Below, piece after piece: positions 24,341 to 37,400 of a stretch of 64,000 nt of DNA (positions are counted from its first letter, which is position 1; each line of letters begins with the position of its first letter). Source of the DNA: Manihot esculenta (Eukaryota; Streptophyta; Magnoliopsida; Malpighiales; Euphorbiaceae); NCBI RefSeq assembly GCF_001659605.2, contig NC_035172.2, positions 27,145,342 through 27,209,341 of the forward strand. Direction: 5' to 3'. Below the pieces are notes generated by a model, which worked only from the letters and a program-made list of their open reading frames with translations, had not been told where the DNA came from and ran no database searches. Position numbers and translations under genes: made by a program.

Positions 24341-25803
24341 AATCAGGTAACGGGGGCATACCAAGCAAGAGATCCCACTATGCAAAAGTACCAAGCAAAG
24401 GTAAAAACTGTAGAGGCCGAGCTCGGCGAGCAGGGATTTACAGTGCAGTATAAGAGAATACCCAGAGAAGAGAATGAGGAAGCGGACCTGCTCAGCCGTT
24501 TGTCTATAGAAGAATTGGAACAACTTCCAGATGAGGTGTACATATAGCACACTAGCATCCCCGCCTATGAGAGGCCTGCCGCAATAATGGAGATGAGGGA
24601 GGGGGAGAACTGGATGACCCCATACCTAGAATATCTAGAAAAGGGAAAACTCCTTGAAGATAAAGCCGAGGCAAGGAAAATTGCAGTCCGAGCTGTCAAT
24701 GTCAATTACCAGGCAGTAAAGGAAACCCTGTACAGAAGGGGGAAGTCTAGCCCGTGGCTCTTATGTGTAGGCCCTGAAAAGGCAACCAGGGTTATGGAAG
24801 AGATTCATCAAGGAATGTGCGGAGCTCATACTGGCCCACAGTTAAGAAGGAGACAAAAGAATTTGTCAGAAGATGTGATGTGTGCCAGAAGTTTGCTAAT
24901 GCAATCAACGTCCCAGCCACCCCTCAATCTAGCATATCCAGCCCGTGGCCATTCTCACAATGGGGTATAGATATCCTGGGACCTTTCCTCAAGACCACAG
25001 GACAGAAAAAGTTCGTAGTAATAGTTGTGGAATGTTTTTCAAAGTGGCTAGAAGCTGAGGCAATCCCCATTATCTCAACAAGGAAAATGATAGACTTCGT
25101 CTGGGGCAACATCATCTGCAGATTTGGGATACCGAGGGTGCTCATATTAGATAACAGCAAGCAGTTTGACTGCAAGGCCTTTAAGGAGTTCACAAGAAAC
25201 ATGGGTATATGACACAAGTTCTCCTCGGTGGCCCACCCTCAAACCAACGGCCAGATGGAGGTTACAAACCGAGCTATCCTCCAAGGATTGAAGAAGCGAC
25301 TGGCTGGAGCAAAGAAGAACTGGGCAGATGAGCTCAATAGCATCCTGTGGGCATTCCGGACCACCCCTCAGACTCCAACGAAGGAAACACCTTTTGATTG
25401 GCATTTGGCACTAAAGCTGTGGTCCCCATTGAGCTGCAAGTCCCCACTCACCGAGTCCAGTTCAATAATGAGGACACCAATAATGACAAGTTGAGGAGTA
25501 ACTTAGATGTCTTAGAAGAGATCAGAGAAGAAGCCTAAATCTGCACCGCTGCTTATCAACAAAAGGTAGCTCGCTACTACAATCAAAAGGTCTGGGAAAT
25601 GAGCTCGAAGGTAGGAGATCTAGCACTAAGAAAGCTGGAAGCCACAGGGAAGAGAGCTGCAGTAGGAAAGCTAGCACTGACCTGAGAAGGCCCTTTCAGA
25701 ATAACCAAGGTCGTTAAACCGGGTGTATATCGAATTGAAGACCTATAAGGAAATTTAGAACCCCACACCTGGAACATCCAGCATTTGAAGAGGTATTTTC
25801 CTT
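24341..25803 (+). pseudogene. pol: Tat-lineage Gypsy RNase H and integrase fragment
   Basis: The 5' part (24350-24546) is the end of RNase H, with NEEADLLSRLS, and stops at TAG 24547. After a linker come integrase blocks: EEIHQGMCGAHTG and RRCDVCQKF of the HHCC finger separated by a frameshift near 24840, GIDILGPF (first Asp) near 24965, ILDNSKQFD (second Asp, with S replacing the usual G) near 25147, a TGA at 25210, and HPQTNGQMEVTN (Glu) near 25232-25268. A further frame change near 25420 and stops at 25536, 25682 and 25747 break the C-terminus, which ends LKRYFP. Wording such as LLCVGPEKATRVMEEIHQG is typical of the Tat/Ogre group. All upstream domains are missing. Confidence 0.8.
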
Positions 25804-25946
25804 GAATATACAGACAGTGTAAATGAACACCTGTACTCTAATAAACATGAATGAAATAAACAAGGCTATTCATGTCAAAAAATGTTATTTTTATCATTAT
25901 GTGTCTGAATTCTCTTTAAAAAGAAAAAAAAGAACAGGCACTAGAA

Positions 25947-26586
25947 GACCTCAGTGAGGTAGGTGACCAGTATCGGAAAATGACCTCCGGCACCACAAAA
26001 CCGGCTGAGATGATGAAGCGACAGTAAGGCCAAAGAGCCTGAATCTTGCGCAAGACCTCAATGAGGTAGGTGATCGGTCTCAGAAAATGACCCCCGGCAC
26101 CACAAAATCGGCTAGGATGATGAAGCGATAGTAAGGCCAAAGAGCCTGAATCTTGCGCAAGACCTTAGTGAGGTAGGTGACCGTCTCAAAAAATGACCCC
26201 CGGCACCACAAAACCGGCTGAGATAATGAAGTGACAGTAAGGCCAAAGAGCCTGAATCTTGCGCAAGACCTCAGTGAGGTAGGTGACTGGTCTCGAAAAA
26301 TGATCCCCGACACCACAATACCGACTGGAATGATGAAGTGACAGTAAGGCCAAAGAGCCTGAATCTTGCGCAAGACCTCAGTGAGGTAGGAGAACGGTCT
26401 CAGAAAATGACCCCTAGCACCACAAAGCTGGCTGAGATGATGAAGCGCAGTAAGGCCAAAGAGCCTAAATCTTGCACAAGACCTCAGTGAGGCAGGTGAC
26501 CGGGCTCGGAAAATGACCCCTGGCACCATAAAACTAGGTGGGATGATGAAGCGACAGTAAGACCAAAGAGCCTGAATCCCACACAA
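25947..26586 (+). repeat. 107-bp tandem repeat, six copies
   Basis: Units start at 25947, 26054, 26161, 26267, 26374 and 26480 (spacing 106-107 bp), each opening GACCTCAGTGAGGTAGGTGA and containing AAATGACCCCCGGCACCACA and GGCCAAAGAGCCTGAATC. It lies just downstream of Tat pol. Tandem arrays in this position are known for Tat/Ogre elements and can seed satellites. Long minus-strand open frames here are artefacts of the repeat length. Confidence 0.9.
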
Positions 26587-27429
26587 GGCCGAAAGGTCCA
26601 AAAACGATAAAATAGGCTTGAAAAGGCCAAGTGGCAAGCAAAGTGATACGAGACCAAGCTAAAAGGACAGCAGAGGTCGGCTAATGAAAATAATGGAGGT
26701 TGAGCTGGCCTCAACACGAAACTAAAAAAGGCCAGCCTAACCCCACTAGACAAAACACTTCAAGAAGCAAAAATCAACCACCCCTTAGCTCAATTAAATA
26801 GATGAACTTGCTATTCAGCTCGGACTATTCCATAATGGACGAAGAACTCAAACAAAGTACGAAAGGTAACAATTGAGTGTACGAACCAGACCTGGATGAT
26901 TGCTAGGAAGGGGCATGGAAAAGGGGTTAGATGCGCCGAGTTCACAACGGAGACAAAGATTGAAAATTGCCTAAGGTAAGAAATCTATTTTAACCAGCTT
27001 ATCTCCCTAAATGTTATGTATGACCGAACTCAGCTTGAAGCTAAGCCCCAGATTAGGCCAATTCGATTAGCAAAGTCATAAAAGAAGAGGTCTAACCAGT
27101 TACTCAGAGTTAAGTAAGTTAAGGATGTGTTGAGAACACATATTGTCAAAGTCTCCTTTACTACTATGAGATAGGAAAACTTTATAAGTCCAGTAGAAGA
27201 AAAAGACTCCAACCTCAAAGAGACATAGACAGATCGGTAAAGCCGATGAAGCAGTTCAAGTAAAAACAATCTAAGTATAAATAAAAGTACAAGCCATAGT
27301 CAAACCTCATCCATCACCAAGACACATGTTCTCAGATCGTCATAAAAACTTAGACAGTAGAGAGAAAGGACAGAAGTAAAAAAGAGGAAAGACAACACAA
27401 GCATAAGAAATAAACCAATAGTCTTTATT
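26587..27429. other. non-coding spacer of the Tat element
   Basis: No gene is seen. The first bases are a decayed further repeat unit (CACAAGGCCGAAAGG). The remainder is AT- and A-rich sequence without recognisable domains, lying between the tandem array and the antisense gene's 3' end. Confidence 0.4.
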
Positions 27430-27432
27430 TAT

Positions 27433-30401
27433 TCACTTATTAACAATTACATCCGGCAAAATAATACTAAGAGGCTCGACCTCAGTAATTACATTGTCAT
27501 CTATACTAAGTACGTTGCTGTCCCCTGGGAGTCCGGTATCCCCTGCAAGCGACCCGGCATCATTGCCCTCAACCTGAGGCCCATCACCCTCTTCTTGAGG
27601 CCCATTTGGCAAGGAAGGAGTGCCCTTAGGTAAGGGATTATTGTCCTCCCTATAATGCACCTCCTCTCCATCGGAATCTACTTCAGGAGCTCGGAGCTGA
27701 GCTAATGGGGTGGAGGGGGCATCCCTAGCCTCTTTCAGACCCTGGTTGAATCCAGAGGCGAACATGTGGAAAGCTCTATGCCATATCTCGTTCTTCATCA
27801 TATTAGAAGCTGTGAACTCCGCAAGTCGCACCTCACAGGCCTCCTCAATCTTGGCCTTCAGCTTAGAAGAGTCCTTGTAACATTGAAGATGATCGTCACA
27901 GCCTCGCCTGATTTCAGTTTGTAACTCCAAAGAGTCCTTGTATTCTTGCAGACATCTCTGGCAAGCCTGATCGATCTCAGCTTTTAGCTCAACAGAGCCC
28001 TTGTACTCTTGTAGGCACTCCTCACATCCAATTGGACCTTGTCCTCAGTGAGCTTAGCGTCCTCAAGTAGAGTAGAACACCTCCCCTCCAAGGCCTTAAC
28101 CTCTTGGTAGAGCTGCTGATTCTCAAGTTTTGATTCCTCTGCAGCCAAGGTCAGACCTTTCAGATCCTCGATGAGTTTGCTGAGCTCTTACTCAAGAACG
28201 ACAACCCGAGCTAGGGCCTCTTCCTTCTGGGATATTACCGTCTCAAAATGGGCCTGGGCGTCGTCACAATCTACTTTGGCTGCCCCACATTCATGCTAGG
28301 CCTCGTCCCTCTGAGCCACAACTTCATCTCTCTCTCGCCGGGCTTCCTCCAGAGAGGACAGCTGAGCCGAAACTTCATCATAATGAGACTCTGCCACAGC
28401 TGCCCTCTCGTCAGCCCTCCTAACAACATCTCGTGTCCAAGTTAGCTCATCTTCAAGGTCCTTCAAGCGACCCTGAGCAGTGGCGAGCTGGCCTCGGGCA
28501 TCACCCGTAGCTACGAGATTTTCCTTATGACAAGCCTCCTCAATCTAGCAATCCACGGTGCTCTAGAACGACCGATCACGGGCATCGATCTCCATGAAGA
28601 TACCCATCACCTGGTGAAAAGAAGAGGCAACAATAAAATTAGAAAATAACAAAAACAAAAAACAAACCGGAAAAGAGAAAATAGCTCACAATGAGGAGCA
28701 TCTCCCTGACTATGTCCCCTAGCTCCCCTCGAGTCCGGGAGCGAAAAGCCACCTGCTCCCGAGTAGAGCAGGCTAAAAGGCCGGTGAGAGTAAGTAAGCG
28801 TGGGTCTGAAGCATCAGTGACCCCACCGAACATCCTCTCCCGTAACAGCTCGGCAACAATGCTTGCTGGGGACTGAGAAGTGATCTCATCGACATTCAAA
28901 ATCTCATTGTCCGGGGCAGAATACAATGGCTCCTCAGACATCTTTTCCTTCTCGGCAGGAAGGAGAGCTGAAGCAGGCTGCTTAGACACGCGAGCCTTCT
29001 TCGAGGCTGGAGCCATAGCAGGAACCTCTGAGGGAGGAGCTCGCTTGCCAGTGGCCTCCTTGACAACGATACCATTGCCAGCCGAGGTCTTTTTCGAGTG
29101 AGAAGCAGCTGAAACGGCCTTAGCCTTTGCCTTTTCCTCAGAGACACCCTGGCCGACTGGGATGACCTCGGCCCCACCCTCGGAAGCACCCTCAACGGCT
29201 GAGTGGACCTCACTGATTTCCTGGAGAATTCCTCCAGTAACAGAAGCGACCACATCCTTTCCCCGCAAGGCGTCCTCAGCAAATTCCTCGATGACGACGA
29301 GTTCCTGAGACGTCAGGATTGAGGTCGGCTTAGATTTTGGAGCTGTGAAGACTTGGAAGAGGAGTGAGATCTGTTGCAACTGGAGGCCTTAGAAGCTCCC
29401 GTATGATGACCCTTGGAGCCCGGTGCCAAAGAACGAGAAGAGGTCGGAGCAGGAGGAATGGCTTGACTAGTGGACCGGGGAGAGATGATTTCGGCGACTT
29501 CCCGAGTTGTATTAGCCACCGACAGTCCGGCTCGAAAGGCGTCTAGAGCAGCCCTCATGCTCTGCTGAGACAAGATGAAATTCTTCGGGGGCTTGATCTT
29601 CTCCATGGGGAGTTTGGAAGGTACAAAGGAACAAAAATCAAACGAGTTAGAAGTGTACATGATAAAAGATGGAAATAAGGGAGAACAACACATCAACAAA
29701 GCAAATACCGACATTCTTGCAGTCCTGGAGACTAGACACAAACATACACTTCTCAACAACATACTTTCGTTCAACAGAAGTCAGTCTGAGAAGGCCGATA
29801 TGCTCAGAAAAGGTCAGCTGAGGAAGGTCATTGCAGCCTGGAGGCACATTCCTCCAGGGGAGATCCACCTACCAGAACAGTCCCGGACCTCCCTTTAGCT
29901 CTACCACAGTGAACCCCTTTGCCTAGGCCTTGATGGAATCCTTGTGCCTCGAGAAGATAGACAATCCTCCTCGGGGAGCAAAATAATAAAAACACTGGCT
30001 TGCACGAACCAGACAAAAAAGGTGGAAAACAGATGAGCTATGGGGGTGAAACCCCAGCTGAGGCAGACAGACTCGAAAGAGCACATGAAGAGAATCGAGT
30101 TGGGGGAAAGCATACGGGGAGTTATTCCGAAATATCGAAAAACGTCGACAAAGAACGGAGAGAAAGAAAAAGTTAAGTCAAACTCACATTGTTTGACAAA
30201 GAAGACTAGACTACGATCCCTCTGAGGATCAATGAGACTAGAGGGAGGAGGATCGGGAAGAACAATCCTCTCATTGCGATGAGGAGCCCTAATCCGAAAC
30301 AGAGGGGTTTCCAAATACTCTCAAGAAAAGAGGGTCATGAGGGAGGAAGAGGTGACACTAGACTCTAGGTTCAGTACATCAGGAAGTTTAGGAACTTCCA
30401 T
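27433..30401 (-). pseudogene. antisense extra ORF of the Tat element, coiled-coil protein, decayed
   Basis: The strand is opposite to pol. The start is at 30401 (MEVPKLPDVLNLES); a TGA near 30321-30323 and frameshifts break it. The N-terminal part contains FGITPRMLSPNSILF near 30100, of the kind seen in proteins annotated as putative gypsy-type transposon (Transposase_28 family). Then follow a Ser/Ala/Pro- and Lys-rich middle (28900-29500, with SKKARVSKQPAS), a probable 79-bp intron at 28611-28689 (GTGAGC to CACCAG), a long Glu/Arg/Ala-rich coiled coil (27930-28600, with internal stops) and an acidic C-terminus ending at 27433. Tat elements are known to carry extra ORFs in either orientation; the function is unknown. 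Confidence 0.65.
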
Positions 30402-31080
30402 GGCAGAACAGAGTACGTACCTTGAAAATGATTTCACAAGAAAATGTGAAGAAACGAGGTGCACATAGAGCAAGTAAAGAAAAAGAGTTCTGTAAAAATT
30501 TAGGGGTTTTTTGAATTTTGAAAACAGTAAAGCAAGGAAGAGACGTTTTGATGGGAACCATCCTTGAGCCGCGCGGTCATAAAGAGTCCTAGGAATTTAC
30601 CCCTCATCATTCATGCAATAACTGCTGAGAAGGTAAAGGGGCAATTGATGACTGCTGGGCTTCACCATCTCAGTATGAGGCCAAGCCTCATAAAGCAGTG
30701 CTCGCCTAAAGCCCATGAAACCTCCCTGACAGACTGGTCCAACATTTTCGACTCCGGTTTAGGCCCACATAACAGACCGAGTCACTCACGATCTAGGTCC
30801 ACTCACTACAGGCTCAGTCTAGTGACGTGACGTGGGGAGGGACAGTAAGTCCAGTCATTTCGAAGCCCTGCTCCCACGCGCACCGAGGGAATTAAATGGC
30901 CGCCTGGCATAGAGAGGACGTCTGACGCTTTCGTACGTACGGATCTGCGTGACAGAGGCAGGTGGCACTATAATAGAGAAGTCGTTATGCGTGGCTAGCA
31001 GACAAAGAGAAAGAAATAAAAAGAGAGGAACACTTTACTCTCAACCCAAACTTAGACGACTATTGTAAACCTTATTGTTT
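30402..31080. other. probable Tat 3' LTR or U3 region
   Basis: Non-coding. The phrase AAAGGGGCAATTGATGACTG at 30636-30655 resembles U3 sequence of Tat-type LTRs, and 30960-31080 (GGTGGCACTATAATAG then a purine-rich leader) looks like a promoter and transcript start. No second copy exists in the window, so the LTR borders cannot be set. Confidence 0.35.
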
Positions 31081-31300
31081 AAATCTCATAATATCATATT
31101 AAATAATAAATATTTTAAAAGCTCAAAATTAATAATAATTTTATTTTATTATAAAAATTAAATATTTAAATATTTAACTATTAAAATTAATAAAAAATAT
31201 TAATTAGTAATTTTTTTGAAATTTAAAATATTTTAATATAATTTTTAAAATTGTTTGTCACATGGAAACTAAATAAAAAATTTCTCATAAAACTGCTACA
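31081..31300. other. AT-rich spacer upstream of the host gene
   Basis: Almost entirely A and T, with short mirror-like stretches (TTAAATATTTAAATATTTAA). No terminal inverted repeats or coding potential could be fixed by eye. Confidence 0.4.
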
Positions 31301-31406
31301 TTGCCATGGGCAACACGACAGAACAACAAAGAAAACAATATGAAACTTGGAATTCACAGGAATCGGAATCGGGACCAGAAACCGCACGCCGACGTCCCCT
31401 GACCCC

Positions 31407-31416
31407 CAATATAAAA
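31407..31416 (+). promoter_or_regulatory. TATA box of the host gene
   Basis: CAATATAAAA lies 83 bp before the ATG at 31499, followed by a pyrimidine-rich leader (31449-31471), a normal plant core promoter arrangement. Confidence 0.55.
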
Positions 31417-31498
31417 CAACATAAAATTTATGCGCGTTAGTTAGCGGAATTTTTTTTTCTTTTTTTTTTCTTAAAGAAAAGTTGATGCTTGGAGAGAA

Positions 31499-34400
31499 AT
31501 GGCAATAATGGATGCAATTGAAGTCGCTTCTCCTCCTTCTCAGTCCCCTTCACACTTCAGGCACTTTCTTCTTTTTCTTTCTTTTCTTTTCCTCTTTTAA
31601 ATTATATATATATTTTTTATTTTAAATTTATCCTTCTTTATATGTAATTTCTTTTCTTTGTATTAAATTGTCATTTTCTTTTCTGTTGCAGTCAACAGCG
31701 TCACTTCTATGTCGCCGTTGACAGACTCCAGTTCAAAATGGTCTCTCTCTCTCTCCCTCCCTCCATTCAATCTTTCATTACCGATATTTCAATTCTTCTT
31801 TTCTGTTTCTGTTGTAAAATTTGTTAATTTTTGAAAGAAATCGGCTTACTTTGAGTTGTCAGGTTACATTGGTGGATTTATTAGGGGTGGCGGGGCGCCG
31901 CTCTGGGCTGCCGATGGTGGTGTGCTGCAGCTCTAGGGACGAGCTCGACGCTGTCTGCTCGGCTGTCTCTGACCTTCCTTACATTTCTCTAGCTTCTCTG
32001 GTACTGAAATTTTTTGCCCCATTTTTTAAAGGGTTTCTCATTGTTTTTTTGATTTTAAAGTTCAATGTATTTGATTCCAATAATCTAATAAGTAGAAGAG
32101 AATTATTTCTTTATGGAGTTCAATGTGGTTTATTTCTATGTATTAGTGTCAATTTTCTGGACTTGTGAAATAGTGCATAGATTCTTATTTGTTTTCCTTC
32201 ATCTTTTTCTTCCTTAAGCTTGTGTAATGGTCAGATTGTTTGAAATTGGTGATCTTCTCCTTAGTGTAGTTATTTTGGATTGTATATTGTTTCCATACAG
32301 TAAGTCGCATTAGGGATTTTATATTGTTCCATGCTCTAAATGTTTGATAATAGGGCTTTCAAATGTGTTACTCCTTCCAGTACAGTGATCTAGCTGAATC
32401 AGAACGAATCTTAGTATTGGAGAATTTTAAGCAAGCAACATTGAGATGGAACCATAATATCACTGCTCAGTCAGGAGAGGGCACTGAAATTGGAAAAGCT
32501 GAGGATAAATCTCATATGATAGTTGTAACAGATGCTTGCCTTCCGCTTCTTGCTTCTGGGGAGTCACCCATTTCTGCACGTATTCTGATTAATTATGAGT
32601 TACCAATGAAGAAGGTAAAACTGCCATTTTTTGTTACCGTGTTTGAAATTTTTTTTTTATTAATTATTAGTCTTTTATACATTGATTTTATTATCTTAAT
32701 TTTTTAATATTAGTTTGTTAAAACTAATATTATGTACTATTCAAAAAAATATTAAATTTAAATATTCGTTTTGCAATTAATTTTTTGTATTAATTACTAA
32801 TATTAATTGAATATTAATGTATTAAATTAGTATTACCTTGATAAGTATAATCTTCTATAAATTAATTTTAGTATGTTAGCTTATATATCATAATATTTCA
32901 CTTTAATATTTATTCAACTTGTCTTATTTTCTCTTAGATTTCAATTAATATTACTCAATTTATTTTTCATGGACAAGTATTCTTCTAAGGCTATCCACCG
33001 GTAATAGATTTGCATTATCCGAATCAGTAGTTTGGAGTTACCTTTTAGAGAAACTGGTGGAGTAAAGAATTTAAATGAGAAGAGAGAAGAAAAAACTCAG
33101 TAAGACCACTAATGACCAATTTCATTCAACTCAAAACAAAAGCTGCTAACAACTAATTACAATGGACAGGTTCCCCCAAGCAATAAGCTGGAAAATTCTG
33201 AATAACAAAATACAAATCCCATCACAGACCTATCCCTTTATTTATGTTAAGGCCCTCGCATGTTACTCATGCAATTCCGTAACTGTTTCTCCTCCACATC
33301 AGCCTTATTCTAATTCTTGTGCCTTCTAGAATATACCCTCCTCATTCTCTTATTGAACTCTGCATTTGAAGTTTGGTCCAGTGTTTTATCATTGCCAGCT
33401 GCTGAAGAAACAACCTTGTCCTCAAGGTTGTAATTAGGAAATTGCCCCACATATTCATCAAGGTCAATCTAGGTAGCTTCCTTGTTTGGACGCCCTGCCA
33501 ATTTAACCAACAAACATTCAATAGAGCTGCCATTCCGTGTATCAGCTTGTTGGGAAAAAATGGCTTGAGGGGAAAATGGAGGTGCTTGCTTAGAAGCAAC
33601 ATAATGGGGAATGAAAATTGTAGATGGTGGAGGAACAAATTTTTTAACTGTCAAGCATGAAAAACAGGATGTAGTTTGGAAGTAGGTGGTAATTGCAATT
33701 TATAAGCACCATACCCGATATGTTGGAGAAGAGTGAAGGGGCCAAAGAACCTTAGGGATTATTTGTAGTCCCCCGCCTTACCATTCCGCCATGCCACCAA
33801 GGCAACACAAAATAGATAAAAATATCCCCCCTCTTTTTTTTTTTGCTTTTTAAGGACAAATTGGAACCATTAATAATTTATGAGTAGTGCGTGAGGCCAC
33901 TGAATGTTGCCATTACAATTCAGGGATACCAAAGCAAATTCACCCTCTTGAAATTGGATATCTCGTTTGTGATGGTTGGCATGTTTATTGTTTAACCATC
34001 TATGCTTGAGCCTTAATCAGGTTGTCCTTTAATTGACGTAGAATGGCATCTCTCTTAGTTAGTGCTTGAGAGATAGTTTGAACTTTGTTTCACTAGGCAT
34101 AAATTGGATGATAGAAGGGGCCAGTCGACCATAGACTATATGGAATAGTGTCATTTTTGCAGCATATTGAAAAGTAGTATTATACCAACACTCTGGCTAA
34201 TGAAGGCAATGGAGCCATTGTTTAGGTTGATCAGCAACAAAGCATCTCAAGTATTGCTCCAAGTAGCAATTTAGAACTTTTGTCTAATCATCGGTTTGAG
34301 GATGGTAGGAGGAACTAAACTTGAGTGAAGTATGCATAGCATGAAAAATCTCCAACTAGAAATTACTAAGAAACAATAGGTCTCGATCGCTGACATAGAC

Positions 34401-37400
34401 TTAGGGATGCCATGTAATTTAATTACTGATTGGCAAATATATTCGCTGCATCCTTGGTAGTGAATGTATGTTTTAAAGGAATGAAGTTCCTATATTTAGA
34501 TAATCTATCAATGACTACACAGATGCAATCATACCATTGTGATTTAGGCAAACCAGCTATAAAATCAATGGATGTGACCTCCCAAATTTGTTGAGGCACA
34601 AGCGGTGGTTGTAGAAGCCCCACAAGTGAAAGTTCTTCGCATTTATCTTTTTAACAAGGAATGCACTTAGCTACAAATTTATTGGCTAAAGTCATTATGC
34701 CCGCCAATAAAGAGATGAGGCTATGCGATGATAAGTTCAAAAGGCACTTGAATGACCCCTTGCTAGAGTAGCATGAAGTTCATGTAATAACATTTGAATC
34801 CAAGGAGAATTAGAGGGAATGACTAGTCGACCTCCAAGGAATACGACGGTGGAGAAGTAGCCCGTTAAAGTTGGGCCACAATAGCTATGAGAGTAGAAAC
34901 TTGTTGAATTGCAGTAGATAAAGAGTCTAAATCAAACCAAAAAGATCGAGTTATGGCAGCTAGTTTTAAGGAAGTGTCTTCCTCCCATTGTAATAGTGCA
35001 TCTGCTGTGTTGTTGGCTTTACCTGGCTTGTATTCAATTATAGCCCAAAATTTTAGAAACTTAGCATTATTGTGTTGGTTGGATGATATGCTGCTCCAAG
35101 AGATGTCTCAAGCTTCTATGATTAGTTCAAACAGTAAATTTATGCCCCCATAAGGTATGGCCTGCAGTGCTGTATGGTGAGTATGAATGCCATTAATTCT
35201 TTCTCATATGTAGAACAAACAAGGTGTGATCAAATGAGGCTTTACTGAAGTAAGCCAATGGTTTATCATCTTGAGTGAGAATAGCACCCACACCTCAATT
35301 GGAAGCATCAGATCCAATGATATATTTACAACATCCCGAAAAATTAGCGCAATAGCTGTTGCCCAGTCAAACAACAAAACTAGAAGTAGAATTAACAGGT
35401 AGAGATAACCAAGAGACCTATGTCTGAGATATAAAATAGTGGCTGGCTCCATTGTCAACCATAAGCAAAATAGGCTGGCGTGGATTGTACCTTGTAGCTT
35501 AAGCGTGCATGGTGAGAAATGCCCCCAACTGAATAGAAAGGTACTTCAAGGGATTAACACAACTTGAAACAAGAAATAGAAAATGAGATTGATAGAAACT
35601 GTAAGGAGAAGTTCCCTTGAAAGAGTAGAGAACAGGACTGTATTGATTAAAGAGAGAATATCCACAGCAAAAGAGATTACAATCAGTCTACTTCTTGATT
35701 GCCAACAACACAAATTCGGGAATTTGAATAGCAAGTAAAGAAAAAGATAAGAAGACAAATACTAAGATCAAAGAATAAATGGAAATAAGGTTCCAACCAA
35801 CCCTCGGGAGGTCCTTCCGTGCAGAGTGTCTTTTTGCTCAAAAAAAGGTTTTCCGTAATTTTTCAAAGATGCCCCCTACTCCTACTTTCTGTCCTTTAAT
35901 ATTAGAGAAGATTCTCTTTTGGTAACAACCATGCTATATGTGTCCTCCCCTCCAACTATTGCTGCAGCACTATTCCCCAAGCATTTGAGATTCCCTTCCC
36001 CCTATTCTCCCCTTTCTTCATTTGAGAATAAACTTTTAAAGGCTGAGGCGTCCTACTAGCTCTCCCAACATTTTTAATGCTACTTGAAGACAATAAGGTG
36101 TAGAAGGGTTTGGAATGGATGGTTTAGAAACTGTTTTACTTTCGGGAAAGGTAAGCTAAAATAGCCTGTAGGTGGAGAAAATTTAGGATATAGTAGTAGT
36201 GGTGGGCAATGCCCATTAGATAGGGCCTTTAGAATAGTCTTTGGTAGCGGAAAGTTTAAGGAGACTCGCATAAACCAACTCCTGTTTAATTTCTCTGGCC
36301 AAGAGCATGATGCAATGAATTAAGTGGATTCGTGGTGATGAACACACACCCAAATCTCCTCCAGATGACCATTCAAGAAGTAACCTAGATATTGCTACTC
36401 TGAATGAGATGGAACTTGCGCAGCTGCAGAAACAAAAAGATCAATAAACTCATTTGATTGCAGCTAGGCATTTAGAAGGATAGATTATTGCATCACCGTC
36501 ATCGAACGACAAGCTCTTTAGAAAATTGTTCCCAAGTAATATTTGGGTTACGACTTATGAAAGCAAATGTAGTGGAGCCAATGAAAAGTACCAAGTATCA
36601 CCTTCCATATATGCTAAGGCCTACGAGGCTTTCATTTTTTGTTGAGTCTAGTGAATTTCAAAATACTGATTGGCTCTTAGCTTAAAGCATAATTTCCTTC
36701 AAAAGTGGGTAGCTCAACTTGTTTAATAGAGAGAGGAAATATTGGATTATTATGGTTGGGGTGTTAGGATTTGGAGTGGAAGAAGGAGATGGGTTAATGT
36801 TATGTGCCTTTAAATAGGATCTCGTATTAACTGGAAAATCCTTCTCTCGCCAGACTGATTTTTTCTTGGTAATGTTTTTGCTTTTCTTTGAGGAATCTAT
36901 TATAAAATAAATTGAAAACTCGTTTGAGAGAATTCTCGGATCTCATAAACTGATGAATAATATTTTCTGAATGTCTTATTCAATGATCTCAAGTGCCTTT
37001 TTATATTGAAGGCTACATTTAGATTGTATTAACATTTGAATTTAAAATACTTCCCATCTTCTATTAATATTTAAAATTTATAAATTAAACTAAAGATAGC
37101 AACTAAAAAATCAAATTAGAGTTAAGATACTAATCTTATTTGTTGCAACCACTTTGATCAGAATCTATCAAATAGAAGGATAATGCATATCTATAACATT
37201 ATCCCCTTCTTGGAGAAAAAGCTTATCCTCAAGCTTGTTTTCAGTCATCTGGTTCAACAATAGGAGATCCTAGATCCTTCAACTCCATCCAAAATAATTT
37301 TTGCACTGATGGTTAAAAGTACATGTTTCATCACAGTTGTAGCAAAGGCCTTTAGCTCAATGTTCAGCCATTTCTATCCTGCTAAGTCTTTTCACAAATG

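Noticed and set aside
26080..26753. Long minus-strand open frames with repeated ALWPYCRFII-like phrases
   Set aside because: They are translations of the 107-bp tandem repeat; the phase recurs with the unit and no known domain appears.
31821..32168. Continuous 115-codon frame as an independent small gene
   Set aside because: It contains exon 3 of the host gene read through into intron 3; the splice donor at 32001 and homology end at ISLASL.
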